This document shows positions 18,814 to 26,160 of a stretch of 61,170 bases of DNA, one piece after another. The translations under genes and the position numbers were made by a program. How positions within the stretch are numbered: position 1 is the stretch's first letter; every line of letters begins with the position of its first letter. The DNA comes from an uncultured candidate division Zixibacteria bacterium (GTDB lineage: Bacteria; Zixibacteria; MSB-5A5; GN15; PGXB01): the NCBI GenBank assembly GCA_937925655.1, contig CALAMC010000033.1:1-61170 (forward strand), given 5' to 3'. The notes below the pieces were generated by a model. The model had not been told where the DNA came from, did no database searches, and saw only the letters and a program-made list of their open reading frames with translations.

Positions 18814-19347
18814 ATGAGTAAAAGCGAAAATACTATCAATCGGGAGGCCCTGAAAAGCCTTGGCTACGGGATGTATATCGTCACTTCTCGCATGGACGAT
18901 AAAATTAACGGACAGGTGGCCAATACTGTTTTTCAAGTGACTTCAAAGCCGCCGCAAATAGCCACCGCCATCAGTAAAGCCAATTTGACGCATGAATACA
19001 TATCAAAAAGCGGTGTTTTTGCGGTCAATTCACTGGCCGAGTCAGCCCCGATGGATTTTTTCGGACCGATGGGCTTTCGCTCCGGACGCGTGATTGATAA
19101 ATTCGAAACCGCCCCTCATAAAATAGGCAAAAACGGCTGTCCGATTTTGACGGAAAACGTGGTTGCCGCCATCGAAGTTAAGGTCGTGCATCAGGTCGAC
19201 GTCGGCACACATACACTTTTTATCGGCGAAGTCACTTCCACGGAAACCATAAGCGATGCCCGCCCCATGTCCTATGCGTTTTATCGCGAATATATAAAGG
19301 GTATGACGCCGGTCGATTCACCGACCCATATCCCGTCAGAAAAATAG
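18814..19347 (+). CDS. flavin reductase-like FMN-binding protein
   Basis: The product is 177 aa. The ATG at 18814 follows AGGAAAAAATT. The split-barrel FMN domain is seen in YGMYIVTSRMDDKINGQVAN, TVFQVTSKPPQIATAISKAN and FAVNSLAESAPMDFFGPMGF. This matches the flavin-binding domain of high-molecular-weight rubredoxin and flavoredoxin, which pass electrons from NAD(P)H to rubredoxin or flavodi-iron proteins. It is a plausible electron donor for the rubrerythrin and peroxidase genes just upstream. Confidence 0.8.
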   Translation: MSKSENTINREALKSLGYGMYIVTSRMDDKINGQVANTVFQVTSKPPQIATAISKANLTHEYISKSGVFAVNSLAESAPMDFFGPMGFRSGRVIDKFETAPHKIGKNGCPILTENVVAAIEVKVVHQVDVGTHTLFIGEVTSTETISDARPMSYAFYREYIKGMTPVDSPTHIPSEK

Positions 19348-19351
19348 AATT

Positions 19352-20320
19352 CTATTTCGAGAAGTATTTCTCGATGTACGCTTTTAAAGAATCCTTGTTT
19401 TCGAATGCGGGCATTTGATCTTTAGGCCGGTCACGTTTTTGAATGGCGTGTTCGATTCTTCCCTTCATGAAAACTACCCGTGAACTGTCTTCGGCACGGG
19501 CCATGGAGATATAGGTATTATATTCGGCAATGGCCTCATCATATCGCTTAAGCCATTCATATACGGCCCCAAGGCTGTAGTGGGCATTATAGTAATCGGG
19601 GTTGAGCTTCAAAACCATTTTATAATCGGCGATAGACTCATCAAAGCGATCCATATCGTAATAGACCAGAGCCCGGTTGAAATAAGCATCGGCAAAATCA
19701 GGTTTGGCCGCGATTGCCCGGCTATAGCTTTCCAGCGCCTGTTCATTGTCATTTTTTTGGCGATAGCATAACGCCAAGTTATAAAAAGATTTATAATGAT
19801 CCGGTTTGATATTGACGCAGTCCACGAAATCGTTAATGGCAAGGTCGATATTATTGTTTTTAAAATATATCAGGCCCCGATTGCAGTAGGCTTTATAGTA
19901 GTTGCGGTCCAGTTTGGTAGCCTGTGTATAATCCTTAATGGCCAAAACCGTATCGCCTTGATAGTCATAGGCCAGTCCCCGGCTGTAATAGGCGTCGGCG
20001 AAATCCGGTTTTATTTTGATGGCCCGGTCGAAATCCTTGATGGCCGTCTTTAATTCACCTTTTCCGGCATAAGCCACGCCGCGCTGAAGGCAGGCCCATT
20101 CATCACTGCTGTCCGCCTTGATGGCCAAAGTATATTGCTCAATCGCCTTATCATATTCGGCCGCCACCAAATAGCGATCTCCATTTGCGATAAATTGTTG
20201 CGCCGGAGAAGCTTGGGCCATGCCGGACAAAGGGATAAATGCTGCCAAAACGAAAATCGCGAAGGCTAAAATTATCACGGGGGGAATATCGTCATAAGGA
20301 TGCTTCTTTCTCATGTTCAC
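19352..20320 (-). CDS. exported tetratricopeptide-repeat protein
   Basis: The product is 322 aa. The N-terminus has a charged stretch then a hydrophobic run ending IPLSGMAQAS (signal peptide or anchor). Residues about 40-290 are seven consecutive 34-residue TPRs with the W/Y-x2-LG-A-Y-A-F-P pattern, for example DKAIEQYTLAIKADSSDEWA. TPR solenoids bind partner proteins; the partner here is unknown. It converges tail to tail (4-nt gap) with the flavin reductase gene. Confidence 0.85.
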   Translation of the reverse strand: MNMRKKHPYDDIPPVIILAFAIFVLAAFIPLSGMAQASPAQQFIANGDRYLVAAEYDKAIEQYTLAIKADSSDEWACLQRGVAYAGKGELKTAIKDFDRAIKIKPDFADAYYSRGLAYDYQGDTVLAIKDYTQATKLDRNYYKAYCNRGLIYFKNNNIDLAINDFVDCVNIKPDHYKSFYNLALCYRQKNDNEQALESYSRAIAAKPDFADAYFNRALVYYDMDRFDESIADYKMVLKLNPDYYNAHYSLGAVYEWLKRYDEAIAEYNTYISMARAEDSSRVVFMKGRIEHAIQKRDRPKDQMPAFENKDSLKAYIEKYFSK

Positions 20321-20399
20321 TACTCCAGAGCTTTCATTTAATTGCCTAATGTTAATATGATTAATCGGCCTTATTGTTCCCTTTTTAATCGGTTAAATT

Positions 20400-21206
20400 C
20401 TACCCAAACCACCGGCGGGCGGCAAAACCAGCCCTTTGAATAAAGGACTCAAGTGGTTCTGTTAGCCTTTCGCCGGTGCCAACCTCGAATAAAATCTCTG
20501 TCAGGGTAGAATTTCTCTCAAGATACGACCTCAACACCGGCCAGTCAATATTGCCGTCACCGGGAATGAAATGACCATCGCTCGTCCCATTATTGTCAGA
20601 CAGATGAGTTTGTGTTATCCTTTTCCAGTATTCTTGAAGTATATGAAATGGCGGCCCACTCATGTTTTCATGGGAGCTGTCATAGCAAAAGCCTAAAGCA
20701 TCCGGCCCAAATAAATCAAGCAGACGGCCGCATATCCATGAACCCCGAAAATCCGGGAGATTTTCAATGTCGACCCGGACGCCGGCAGGCCGCCTGTGTA
20801 TGATTTTTTCAAGGGCGTCGGCCGCCCGTTTCAAGCATGCCTCTTTATCATCATCAAAATAATAATGGGGATGAACTATGGCCGCCGCTATTCCATATCG
20901 ATCCGTCCATTCGAGGAAGTTCAGAACGTTTTTAATTGCCTTCCGGGCTGGCCCGACGTCTTTGGCCGCAATATCATAACCATTTAGGAATGGCACATGA
21001 GCCGAGACGATTTTCAGAGAATGTTGCGCGGCCAGCTTCATGTAATTGCCAAAAGACAGAGAATCGAAATACCGGCTATGTTCGACATCAGCCCCCAAAG
21101 AGATGAATTCAAAACCGCCGGCGGCGATGATGTCCATCTGTTTTTCCAGAGCCACAGTATAATCGACCGTGGTTGAAAGGCCAAATTTGTATTTTCTTTC
21201 GGACAT
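20400..21206 (-). CDS. sugar phosphate isomerase/epimerase-like TIM-barrel protein
   Basis: The product is 268 aa. The start at 21206 (MSERKYKFGLSTTV) is chosen because the longer reading would run through a perfect terminator hairpin at 21243-21276. It has the AP endonuclease-2/xylose isomerase-like pattern: IVHPHYYFDDDKE, RVDIENLPDFRGS, LGFCYDSSHENMSG, THLSDNNGTSDGHFIPGDGN and FEVGTG. These metal-binding His, Glu and Asp residues are typical. The substrate is unknown. The ribosome site is poor, and the gene sits behind an RNA leader with terminator that could control it. Confidence 0.78.
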   Translation of the reverse strand: MSERKYKFGLSTTVDYTVALEKQMDIIAAGGFEFISLGADVEHSRYFDSLSFGNYMKLAAQHSLKIVSAHVPFLNGYDIAAKDVGPARKAIKNVLNFLEWTDRYGIAAAIVHPHYYFDDDKEACLKRAADALEKIIHRRPAGVRVDIENLPDFRGSWICGRLLDLFGPDALGFCYDSSHENMSGPPFHILQEYWKRITQTHLSDNNGTSDGHFIPGDGNIDWPVLRSYLERNSTLTEILFEVGTGERLTEPLESFIQRAGFAARRWFG

Positions 21207-21242
21207 TGTTTTCAAAATACAATGAAAGAGCCGCCGACGGTA

Positions 21243-21276
21243 ATAAAAAACGGCCGACATTTCTGTCGGCCGTTTT
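21243..21276 (-). terminator. intrinsic terminator ahead of the isomerase gene
   Basis: On the minus strand a perfect stem (ACGGCCGACA / TGTCGGCCGT, extended by A-T pairs) with a 4-nt loop is followed by TTTTTTATTA. It ends 37 nt before the isomerase start codon. It therefore either ends a stand-alone small RNA or acts as an attenuator. Confidence 0.9.
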
Positions 21277-21460
21277 GATGATGCCGTCTTGCTCCCCCTG
21301 ATGGATCTTAACGGCGCCAAACGGACAGGTAACTTATTTTGGAGGTAATGTCGTTACCTATGCCCCCTTTTGGATACACCAAAAGCCCCTGTTGATTATC
21401 AAAGAACCCATATCCAACCGGGGATAAAAGCATAGGGCATACCGAGACAACGGTAATGAC
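21243..21460 (-). ncRNA. candidate structured small RNA or riboswitch-type leader
   Basis: This roughly 215-nt minus-strand transcript is bounded by a good promoter and a perfect terminator. It folds into several helices: GTCATTACC with GGTAACGAC (one A-C mismatch), TATGCCC with GGGCATA, and a 7-bp hairpin CTTTTGG/CCAAAAG. A competing perfect pairing AGGTAAC with GTTACCT shares the GGTAAC strand, so two folds exclude each other, as in attenuators. It does not match the TPP, cobalamin, FMN, glycine, SAM, c-di-GMP, purine, SRP, RNase P or E. coli 6S patterns I know. A 6S-like RNA remains possible. Confidence 0.6.
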
Positions 21461-21462
21461 TC

Positions 21463-21491
21463 ATTTTATTTTATAAGTCCTTATAAGTCAA
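21463..21491 (-). promoter_or_regulatory. sigma-70-type promoter for the structured RNA
   Basis: On the minus strand, TTGACT at 21491-21486, a 17-nt spacer, then TAAAAT at 21468-21463. The expected start point falls at about 21460-21455, right at the first strand of the first helix of the RNA. It is one of the best promoter matches in the window. Confidence 0.75.
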
Positions 21492-21600
21492 CGGGCGATA
21501 AATCAACAGGCGTCATTTCCTGAAGATCGAATGACGTCAATTCGTTTCAAAAGATACGATTAAATGAAACGCTGTTTCAAATTAAAACGTCAGCGATAGA

Positions 21601-22530
21601 TCAAATTTCCATGTACGTCGGCGTTGACAGATATCTTTCACCGGTATCGCAGATTATCGTAACAATGGTTTTGCCGCGGCTTTCCGGGCGGGCCGCTATT
21701 TTCAGGGCGATGGCTACATTGGCTCCGGCCGATATACCCAAAAGAATCCCTTCGGTGCGAACCATTTTACGAGTAGTACTTATAGCCTCGTCATTGCTGA
21801 CGGTCAGAATCTCGTCTATAACCTTCAAATCCAGAACATCCGGTTTAAACCCGGCCCCGATTCCCTGAATAGGATGCGGCCCCTTTTCCCCCTTTGTTAA
21901 AAATGGAGACGCCTCGGGCTCGACGGCAATAATTTTTATATTAGGATTTTTCTCTTTTAAATATTTCCCCGCTCCGGTGACAGTTCCGCCAGTGCCGACC
22001 GCGGCGACAAAGATATCAATTTTTCCGTTAGTGTCGTCCCATATTTCCCGGCCGGTCGTTAAATAATGGACCTGCGGATTGGCCGGATTTTTAAATTGCT
22101 GGGGCATGAACGCCCTGGGTGTCCGGGCAACCAGTTCCTCGGCTTTGGCAACGGCTCCGGGCATGCCATCAGGACCGGGTGTCAAAATCAACTCGGCGCC
22201 GAAAGCCTTAAGAAGGTTGCGGCGTTCGATCGACATGGTTTCCGGCATAGTCAATATCAGTTTATATCCCCGTGAAGCGGCAATAAAAGCCAGCGCGACG
22301 CCGGTATTTCCCGAAGTTGGCTCGATAATAATTGTATCCTTGGTAATCAGCCCTTTGGCTTCGGCATCATTGATCATAGCCAGCGCAATACGGTCTTTGA
22401 CCGAAGAGCAAGGGTTAAAATTTTCCAGTTTGCCCAGGATTGAGGCCGGCAAACCCCGGGCCATGCGGTCCAGACGAACCAGCGGTGTATTGCCTATCAA
22501 TTGAGTTATATCAGTTGCTATCCGCGGCAT
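21601..22530 (-). CDS. cysK: cysteine synthase A
   Basis: The product is 309 aa, a PLP-dependent O-acetylserine sulfhydrylase. The PLP lysine is in NPCSSVKDRIALAMI (about residue 45), with the substrate loop PTSGNTGVALAF, the phosphate-binding GTGGTVTGAG, and SAGANVAIAL near the C-terminus. It makes cysteine from O-acetylserine and sulfide. It lies 25 nt behind an Rrf2-family gene, an arrangement that recalls CymR-CysK, where CysK is the co-repressor partner. Confidence 0.95.
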   Translation of the reverse strand: MPRIATDITQLIGNTPLVRLDRMARGLPASILGKLENFNPCSSVKDRIALAMINDAEAKGLITKDTIIIEPTSGNTGVALAFIAASRGYKLILTMPETMSIERRNLLKAFGAELILTPGPDGMPGAVAKAEELVARTPRAFMPQQFKNPANPQVHYLTTGREIWDDTNGKIDIFVAAVGTGGTVTGAGKYLKEKNPNIKIIAVEPEASPFLTKGEKGPHPIQGIGAGFKPDVLDLKVIDEILTVSNDEAISTTRKMVRTEGILLGISAGANVAIALKIAARPESRGKTIVTIICDTGERYLSTPTYMEI

Positions 22531-22555
22531 AACAAATTTCTCCTGATATTCGAAA

Positions 22556-22969
22556 TTAGATAAAATACATTTGTTTTCCGGTACGAAGTTTTTCCAAAAG
22601 ATCCGTCATCTTAATCGAGGCCAAATAGTCCACCAGCTTATCTTCAGCGCCCTTCCAAATAAATGATACTCCATTCTCTTTTTTGCTCTCGTCAAGCGGC
22701 TTGGAAAAAAGAGCCTTGCCTTCAAAAATGGAAACCACATCCCAAACTGTTACTATATGCGGGTCTTTGGCGAGAATATATCCGCCGTTTTTGCCGCGTG
22801 TGGCTTCAACCAGCCGGGCTCGCCGCAGTTGCGATAAGAGAAGCTCCAAATACCTCACCGGAACGCCCTGACTGCCGGCAATTTCCTTCGCCTGTACCGG
22901 GCCTTTGCCGTAATTAGATGCCAGCGCCACAATCGCCTTTAACCCGTAATGTGATTTTAATGAAATCAT
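22556..22969 (-). CDS. Rrf2-family regulator, CymR-like
   Basis: The product is 137 aa. The N-terminal winged helix is visible in MISLKSHYGLKAIVALAS, GVPVRYLELLLSQLRRARLV and RGKNGGYILAKDP. There is no cysteine anywhere, so it cannot hold the Fe-S cluster of IscR or NsrR. Cysteine-free Rrf2 proteins include CymR, which represses cysteine metabolism together with CysK. Here cysK is the next gene, so it probably regulates sulfur and cysteine genes, including its own operon. A TATAAT lies at 23013-23008 on the minus strand, with a 14-bp palindrome just upstream. Confidence 0.85.
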   Translation of the reverse strand: MISLKSHYGLKAIVALASNYGKGPVQAKEIAGSQGVPVRYLELLLSQLRRARLVEATRGKNGGYILAKDPHIVTVWDVVSIFEGKALFSKPLDESKKENGVSFIWKGAEDKLVDYLASIKMTDLLEKLRTGKQMYFI

Positions 22970-23040
22970 ATTACTGCCAAATTCCTATCTAAAATTGCAG
23001 GTTTTAAATTATATACGGGACAATCGGGATAAATTTGGTG

Positions 23041-23054
23041 GAAATTATAATTTC
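23041..23054. promoter_or_regulatory. perfect 14-bp palindrome upstream of the Rrf2 gene
   Basis: GAAATTATAATTTC is perfectly self-complementary. It lies about 30 bp upstream of a TATAAT (23008-23013, minus strand) and about 70 bp before the Rrf2 start. It is a candidate operator for the dimeric regulator; no experimental support. Confidence 0.4.
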
Positions 23055-23101
23055 TGAATAAAACAACCGGGCGCAAAAACCGTGAAAACCATGCCCTTAT
23101 A

Positions 23102-23133
23102 CCGGGATGGATAATGGTTATCCGATAACCCGG
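23102..23133. promoter_or_regulatory. two overlapping palindromes within an outer inverted repeat
   Basis: GGATAA-TGG-TTATCC (23109-23123) and GGTTAT-CCG-ATAACC (23116-23130) share a half-site and lie inside CCGGG...CCCGG. This gives three alternating half-sites in 22 bp. There is no T-run, so it is not a standard terminator for the GYD gene. It looks like a cooperative protein-binding site or a cruciform. Confidence 0.4.
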
Positions 23134-23185
23134 CATATCCGGTCGGTTAACCCAGACTATCCCCTAAAATTCGACGATTCAGAAA

Positions 23186-23482
23186 TCAGATTTGCTCGGC
23201 CAGTTCGACCAGCCTTTTATATGGTATTGCAATCCAGCTTTCGGCTTGCATGGCGCCATTGGCCAGGCTAATCAATGATACTTTGGCGGCCGACTCTTCG
23301 TCGGGAGCTTCATAAATATCGACAAAATCATAGGCCCCCAACAGGGCGTAATGCGCCAGAAACTTTACTTCGGGACATTTTTCCCGAACCTGGTCCAGCC
23401 AGGTGCGGCCCAGTTCGGCACGGTCTTTGACCTTCGATGCAATATCCGGTGAAAGTTTGGTCATAAGCATAAATGTCTTCAT
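23186..23482 (-). CDS. GYD-domain protein (first copy)
   Basis: The product is 98 aa, the usual length for this small ferredoxin-fold family. It has MKTFMLMTKLSPDIA, GRTWLDQVREKCPEVKFLAH, YALLGAYDFVDIYEAPDEES (the GxYDxVDIxEAPD core) and a final AESWIAIPYKRLVEL. The function is unknown. A strong GGAGG site lies 4 nt before the ATG. It lies 17 nt downstream of the serpin gene on the same strand and has a close paralogue at 28446-28793. Confidence 0.85.
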   Translation of the reverse strand: MKTFMLMTKLSPDIASKVKDRAELGRTWLDQVREKCPEVKFLAHYALLGAYDFVDIYEAPDEESAAKVSLISLANGAMQAESWIAIPYKRLVELAEQI

Positions 23483-23499
23483 CTATCCTCCAATCATGT

Positions 23500-24744
23500 T
23501 TAGGAATCTTTGGAAGGATTCATTACGCGCCCCGCAAAAATAATCGCACCGGAATTTTTCTCATAGATGAATACCAGAAATGGCCGGTCGAAATAAACTA
23601 TCGGCGGCGATGTCGTAATTATCCATCCTCCCGTCACCGCCGCGGCCTCGGTGCCTTCCTCATTGACCTCGATATAAGTCTTGTGCACAACATCGCTCAA
23701 CGCCAACCCTGCCCCTGATGCGATATTGTCGAAATTGGCGGCTTCAAAGGCCTCGCTCATACCAAGGCCGCACAGAGCCCCGACCAACGACTTCTCCCAT
23801 TTAATTTTAAATTTGGGCAGGCCAAGAACGCAGTCATACGGGCCCAGATTCGACAGAATTGTTTTCCAGTCGTCCAAATCAAAGTCCTTCGCGAATTCGA
23901 CAATATTGGATCCGCCCGGCGGTAATACCACGACCATGTTAAAGGCCGAATCGTTGCCATAGGGCATACGAACAGCCTCATAATCATAGTTCCAATAATG
24001 ATCGAACAGCCCTTCCTTAATCATCATTTCGCATTCAACCGGGGTTTGCTCGCCGACCATAAATGGGGCCGTTTGCGTGTCGTCGGGGTCGAATTTATCC
24101 GACCAGGAACCCTTAAAATAAATGGCATTCAACAGCGCCATTACCAGCATCCGGGCCGAATCGTCATCGATGATTTCCGTAATTTTGCCATTCGTGTTGG
24201 CGGATACCCATTGATTAATCAAATCGGCGGCTCCGGGAGCACCGAAGTCAATGGCGTTGACTTCGGCATTAAAATAGGTGGCGCACAGATTGATAAAATC
24301 CTGTTCCACCGCAAGATTCGGGCGATACCAGATGGAATTGGCGACAGTAAACGTTACCGTCGGGTCTATCGTGGTCAAAATGTTAACCAGATTGCGGCAC
24401 GACTGATTGACTTCCTCCGGTGTCATGTCCTGATATCCGAGGGTTGTGTGCATGGCCTCTTTGGTAGTTCCGCACGCCCCGTTATAAATCATGGTCAGAG
24501 CCAGTTCCACCGACAGCGGCGAAATGAAGACGTTTTCAGAGCCCGATTCGGTTAGAATTTGACGGAATAGATTCATCCCGAAAACATTTCCCGCCCGGGC
24601 CAGGGATTTATCGGCCGCCGTGATTTCTGACGGAGTTACCGGCGGTTGATTATCAGGCGCTGTGTCGGCCGCCTTGTCGGAACATTGCACCATAAGCAAA
24701 CCGCAAATTACCAAAGCGGTGAGGATAAAAAATATCTGTTTCAT
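23500..24744 (-). CDS. serpin-family protease inhibitor, probable lipoprotein
   Basis: The product is 414 aa. The N-terminus is a lipoprotein-like signal ending LLMVQC, so it is probably membrane-tethered outside the cytoplasm. The serpin core includes NVFISPLSVELALTMIYNGA, NAIYFKGSWSDKFD and HKTYIEVNEEGTEAAAVTGG, the inhibitory hinge with small residues. The reactive-centre loop then reads GGWIITTSPP before FDRPFLVFIYEK, placing P1 near the Ile-Thr-Thr. Small hinge residues suggest a true inhibitor. The target protease is unknown; two peptidases are encoded within 6 kb. Confidence 0.92.
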   Translation of the reverse strand: MKQIFFILTALVICGLLMVQCSDKAADTAPDNQPPVTPSEITAADKSLARAGNVFGMNLFRQILTESGSENVFISPLSVELALTMIYNGACGTTKEAMHTTLGYQDMTPEEVNQSCRNLVNILTTIDPTVTFTVANSIWYRPNLAVEQDFINLCATYFNAEVNAIDFGAPGAADLINQWVSANTNGKITEIIDDDSARMLVMALLNAIYFKGSWSDKFDPDDTQTAPFMVGEQTPVECEMMIKEGLFDHYWNYDYEAVRMPYGNDSAFNMVVVLPPGGSNIVEFAKDFDLDDWKTILSNLGPYDCVLGLPKFKIKWEKSLVGALCGLGMSEAFEAANFDNIASGAGLALSDVVHKTYIEVNEEGTEAAAVTGGWIITTSPPIVYFDRPFLVFIYEKNSGAIIFAGRVMNPSKDS

Positions 24745-24804
24745 GATACCCCTCCTTGTAACAGATCTACTTATAATATGCCGGGAATCTATAATTTGTG
24801 CAAA

Positions 24805-25158
24805 TTATTTTTGAGGCTCACGTGAACCGAAAAGATCGGAAACTATACGGTTGTGGTCGAAAGCCAGTGTCAGTTTCGAGTAATCACCGGTTTTAATCAC
24901 GGCGGAAGCGTCGCTGGCCGCCCGAAGCTCGCCTCCGACTGGGTCGGCCAGATAGACTATGGATACGACGTGCCCACGGGGATCGCGGCCGGGCTCGGAG
25001 TACACTCCGGCCAGGCGAATCAGCCGAACATCCAGCCCTGTTTCCTCTTTGGCCTCGCGTATTGAGGCCTGTTCGACCGTTTCGCCTATCTCCACACCGC
25101 CGCTAGGAAGAGCCCATAGACCTTTAAATGGGTCGTACTTTCTTTGAAATAAAGCACG
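24805..25158 (-). pseudogene. NUDIX hydrolase lacking its N-terminus
   Basis: The frame carries a perfect Nudix box (GGVEIGE, then REAKEETGL, matching Gx5Ex7REUxEExGU) and, just before it, ALFQRKYDPFKGLWALPSGG, the conserved lead-in. Upstream of 25158 the frame continues open but reads as unrelated sequence and lacks an ATG. The only in-box start is a GTG at 25095, which would drop the lead-in. The first strands of the fold are missing, and the upstream frame is the TfoX-like gene, so this is probably a fused remnant. Residual expression is possible. Confidence 0.65.
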
Positions 25159-25292
25159 TTGTCGCTGATAATGGCGAAAAAATGCGAATCGCAGTATATC
25201 CCGATCGAGCCGAACATTCGGCGCATGACGATATCGCCAAGTGGTTCCAGTCTCTCGGAGATAAACCCGGCATAATCACTGCTTACGGACAC
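25086..25292 (-). CDS. TfoX N-terminal domain protein, truncated
   Basis: The product is 68 aa from a GTG at 25292, 6 nt after the TM2-gene stop with AGGA upstream. SERLEPLGDIVMRRMFGSIG, IYCDSHFFAIIS and DNVLYFKE match the first two-thirds of the TfoX N-terminal domain (normally about 90-100 aa). After FKE the sequence is unrelated, and it ends within 20 residues. The break coincides with the point where the NUDIX frame becomes recognisable, so a deletion probably joined the two genes. Confidence 0.6.
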   Translation of the reverse strand: MSVSSDYAGFISERLEPLGDIVMRRMFGSIGIYCDSHFFAIISDNVLYFKESTTHLKVYGLFLAAVWR

Positions 25293-25297
25293 CGGCG

Positions 25298-25651
25298 TTA
25301 TTTCCTGATATTGATCATCATCAAGATCTGCTGGGCCTGAATCTGGTTGTACTCCAGTCCCAACGACCGATAATTGACCAAATCCACGATTGTTCCGATA
25401 AAGCACAGACCGGCCGTCAGAAGGTACAATAACCCCATCCCGACCTGACCCAGGTAAAACCGATGCACTCCGGCAATGCCGAGAAAGCCGATTAAGGCCA
25501 TGAGCAGAATGGTCTGCGGATCGCGGCGCCGGGCGCGATAAACGATCGAAAACTGCTGGGCGACATCATCGCTCATGTCTTTTAATATATTGCCGATGAA
25601 AAGCATTTCATCGCCTTCGATTTCCGGCATGAATCTCAATACGTCAGCCAT
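25298..25651 (-). CDS. TM2-domain membrane protein
   Basis: The product is 117 aa. After about 45 polar residues it has two membrane helices: ILLMALIGFLGIAGVHRFYL and GMGLLYLLTAGLCFIGTIVD, with the G-HRFYLG turn typical of TM2 proteins. The function is unknown. The start lies 1 nt from the DUF2752 stop (TAAAATG), so the two are co-translated. Confidence 0.85.
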   Translation of the reverse strand: MADVLRFMPEIEGDEMLFIGNILKDMSDDVAQQFSIVYRARRRDPQTILLMALIGFLGIAGVHRFYLGQVGMGLLYLLTAGLCFIGTIVDLVNYRSLGLEYNQIQAQQILMMINIRK

Positions 25652-25652
25652 T

Positions 25653-25958
25653 TTATCCTCCGTTTATACTTAATCTGTATTTCAAAATCGATAGTTTAAA
25701 CAGTTGCGTCACTCTCCAGGCTATCACTCCCAGGGCCGGAATGCCCAGCGGGTGACATTGGAAAGACTCCTTTAGATATCCATGCAGGAAAAAGGACACC
25801 GACTGCCCCAGTCCGCAACCGGGGCAGAAATCCAGCCCGATATTCTTTATAGGACATAATGACAGGTGGGACGTTCCGGCGGGATCAATGGCGGATAAAT
25901 ATATCAGAGCTCCCAGCCAGAAAAATAGTTCCATGTTCAGCAATCGTAAATATTTCAT
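25653..25958 (-). CDS. DUF2752 membrane protein
   Basis: The product is 101 aa with hydrophobic segments at each end. The central motif CPIKNIGLDFCPGCGLGQSV contains the conserved CPxCGL signature of DUF2752. This family is frequently found in FCB genomes beside TM2 proteins, as here. The function is unknown; the cysteines could bind metal. Confidence 0.8.
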   Translation of the reverse strand: MKYLRLLNMELFFWLGALIYLSAIDPAGTSHLSLCPIKNIGLDFCPGCGLGQSVSFFLHGYLKESFQCHPLGIPALGVIAWRVTQLFKLSILKYRLSINGG

Positions 25959-26160
25959 TTAAACCTTTATTTTCTTGTCTCGCTTTTTTCAATATACTTG
26001 AAAAAAGCCGGGAAATTCAACCTGATCTACGGCTATCTGTACGGAAAGAACAATTACCTTATCTTAAAGAGTTCGCAACCGGGATTATAAAAATTTTGTG
26101 ATTGAATCCAAAGCTATAAATTAATATTCTGCATAAAAATTTTCCAATCCGGAGGTTGAA

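Noticed and set aside
21206..21320. Longer N-terminus of the isomerase-like protein
   Set aside because: The extension would translate a perfect terminator hairpin and has no family similarity; the start at 21206 fits the family.
21243..21460. Structured RNA as tRNA, tmRNA, SRP or RNase P
   Set aside because: No T loop, tag-peptide reading frame, SRP tetraloop domain or RNase P conserved core could be found.
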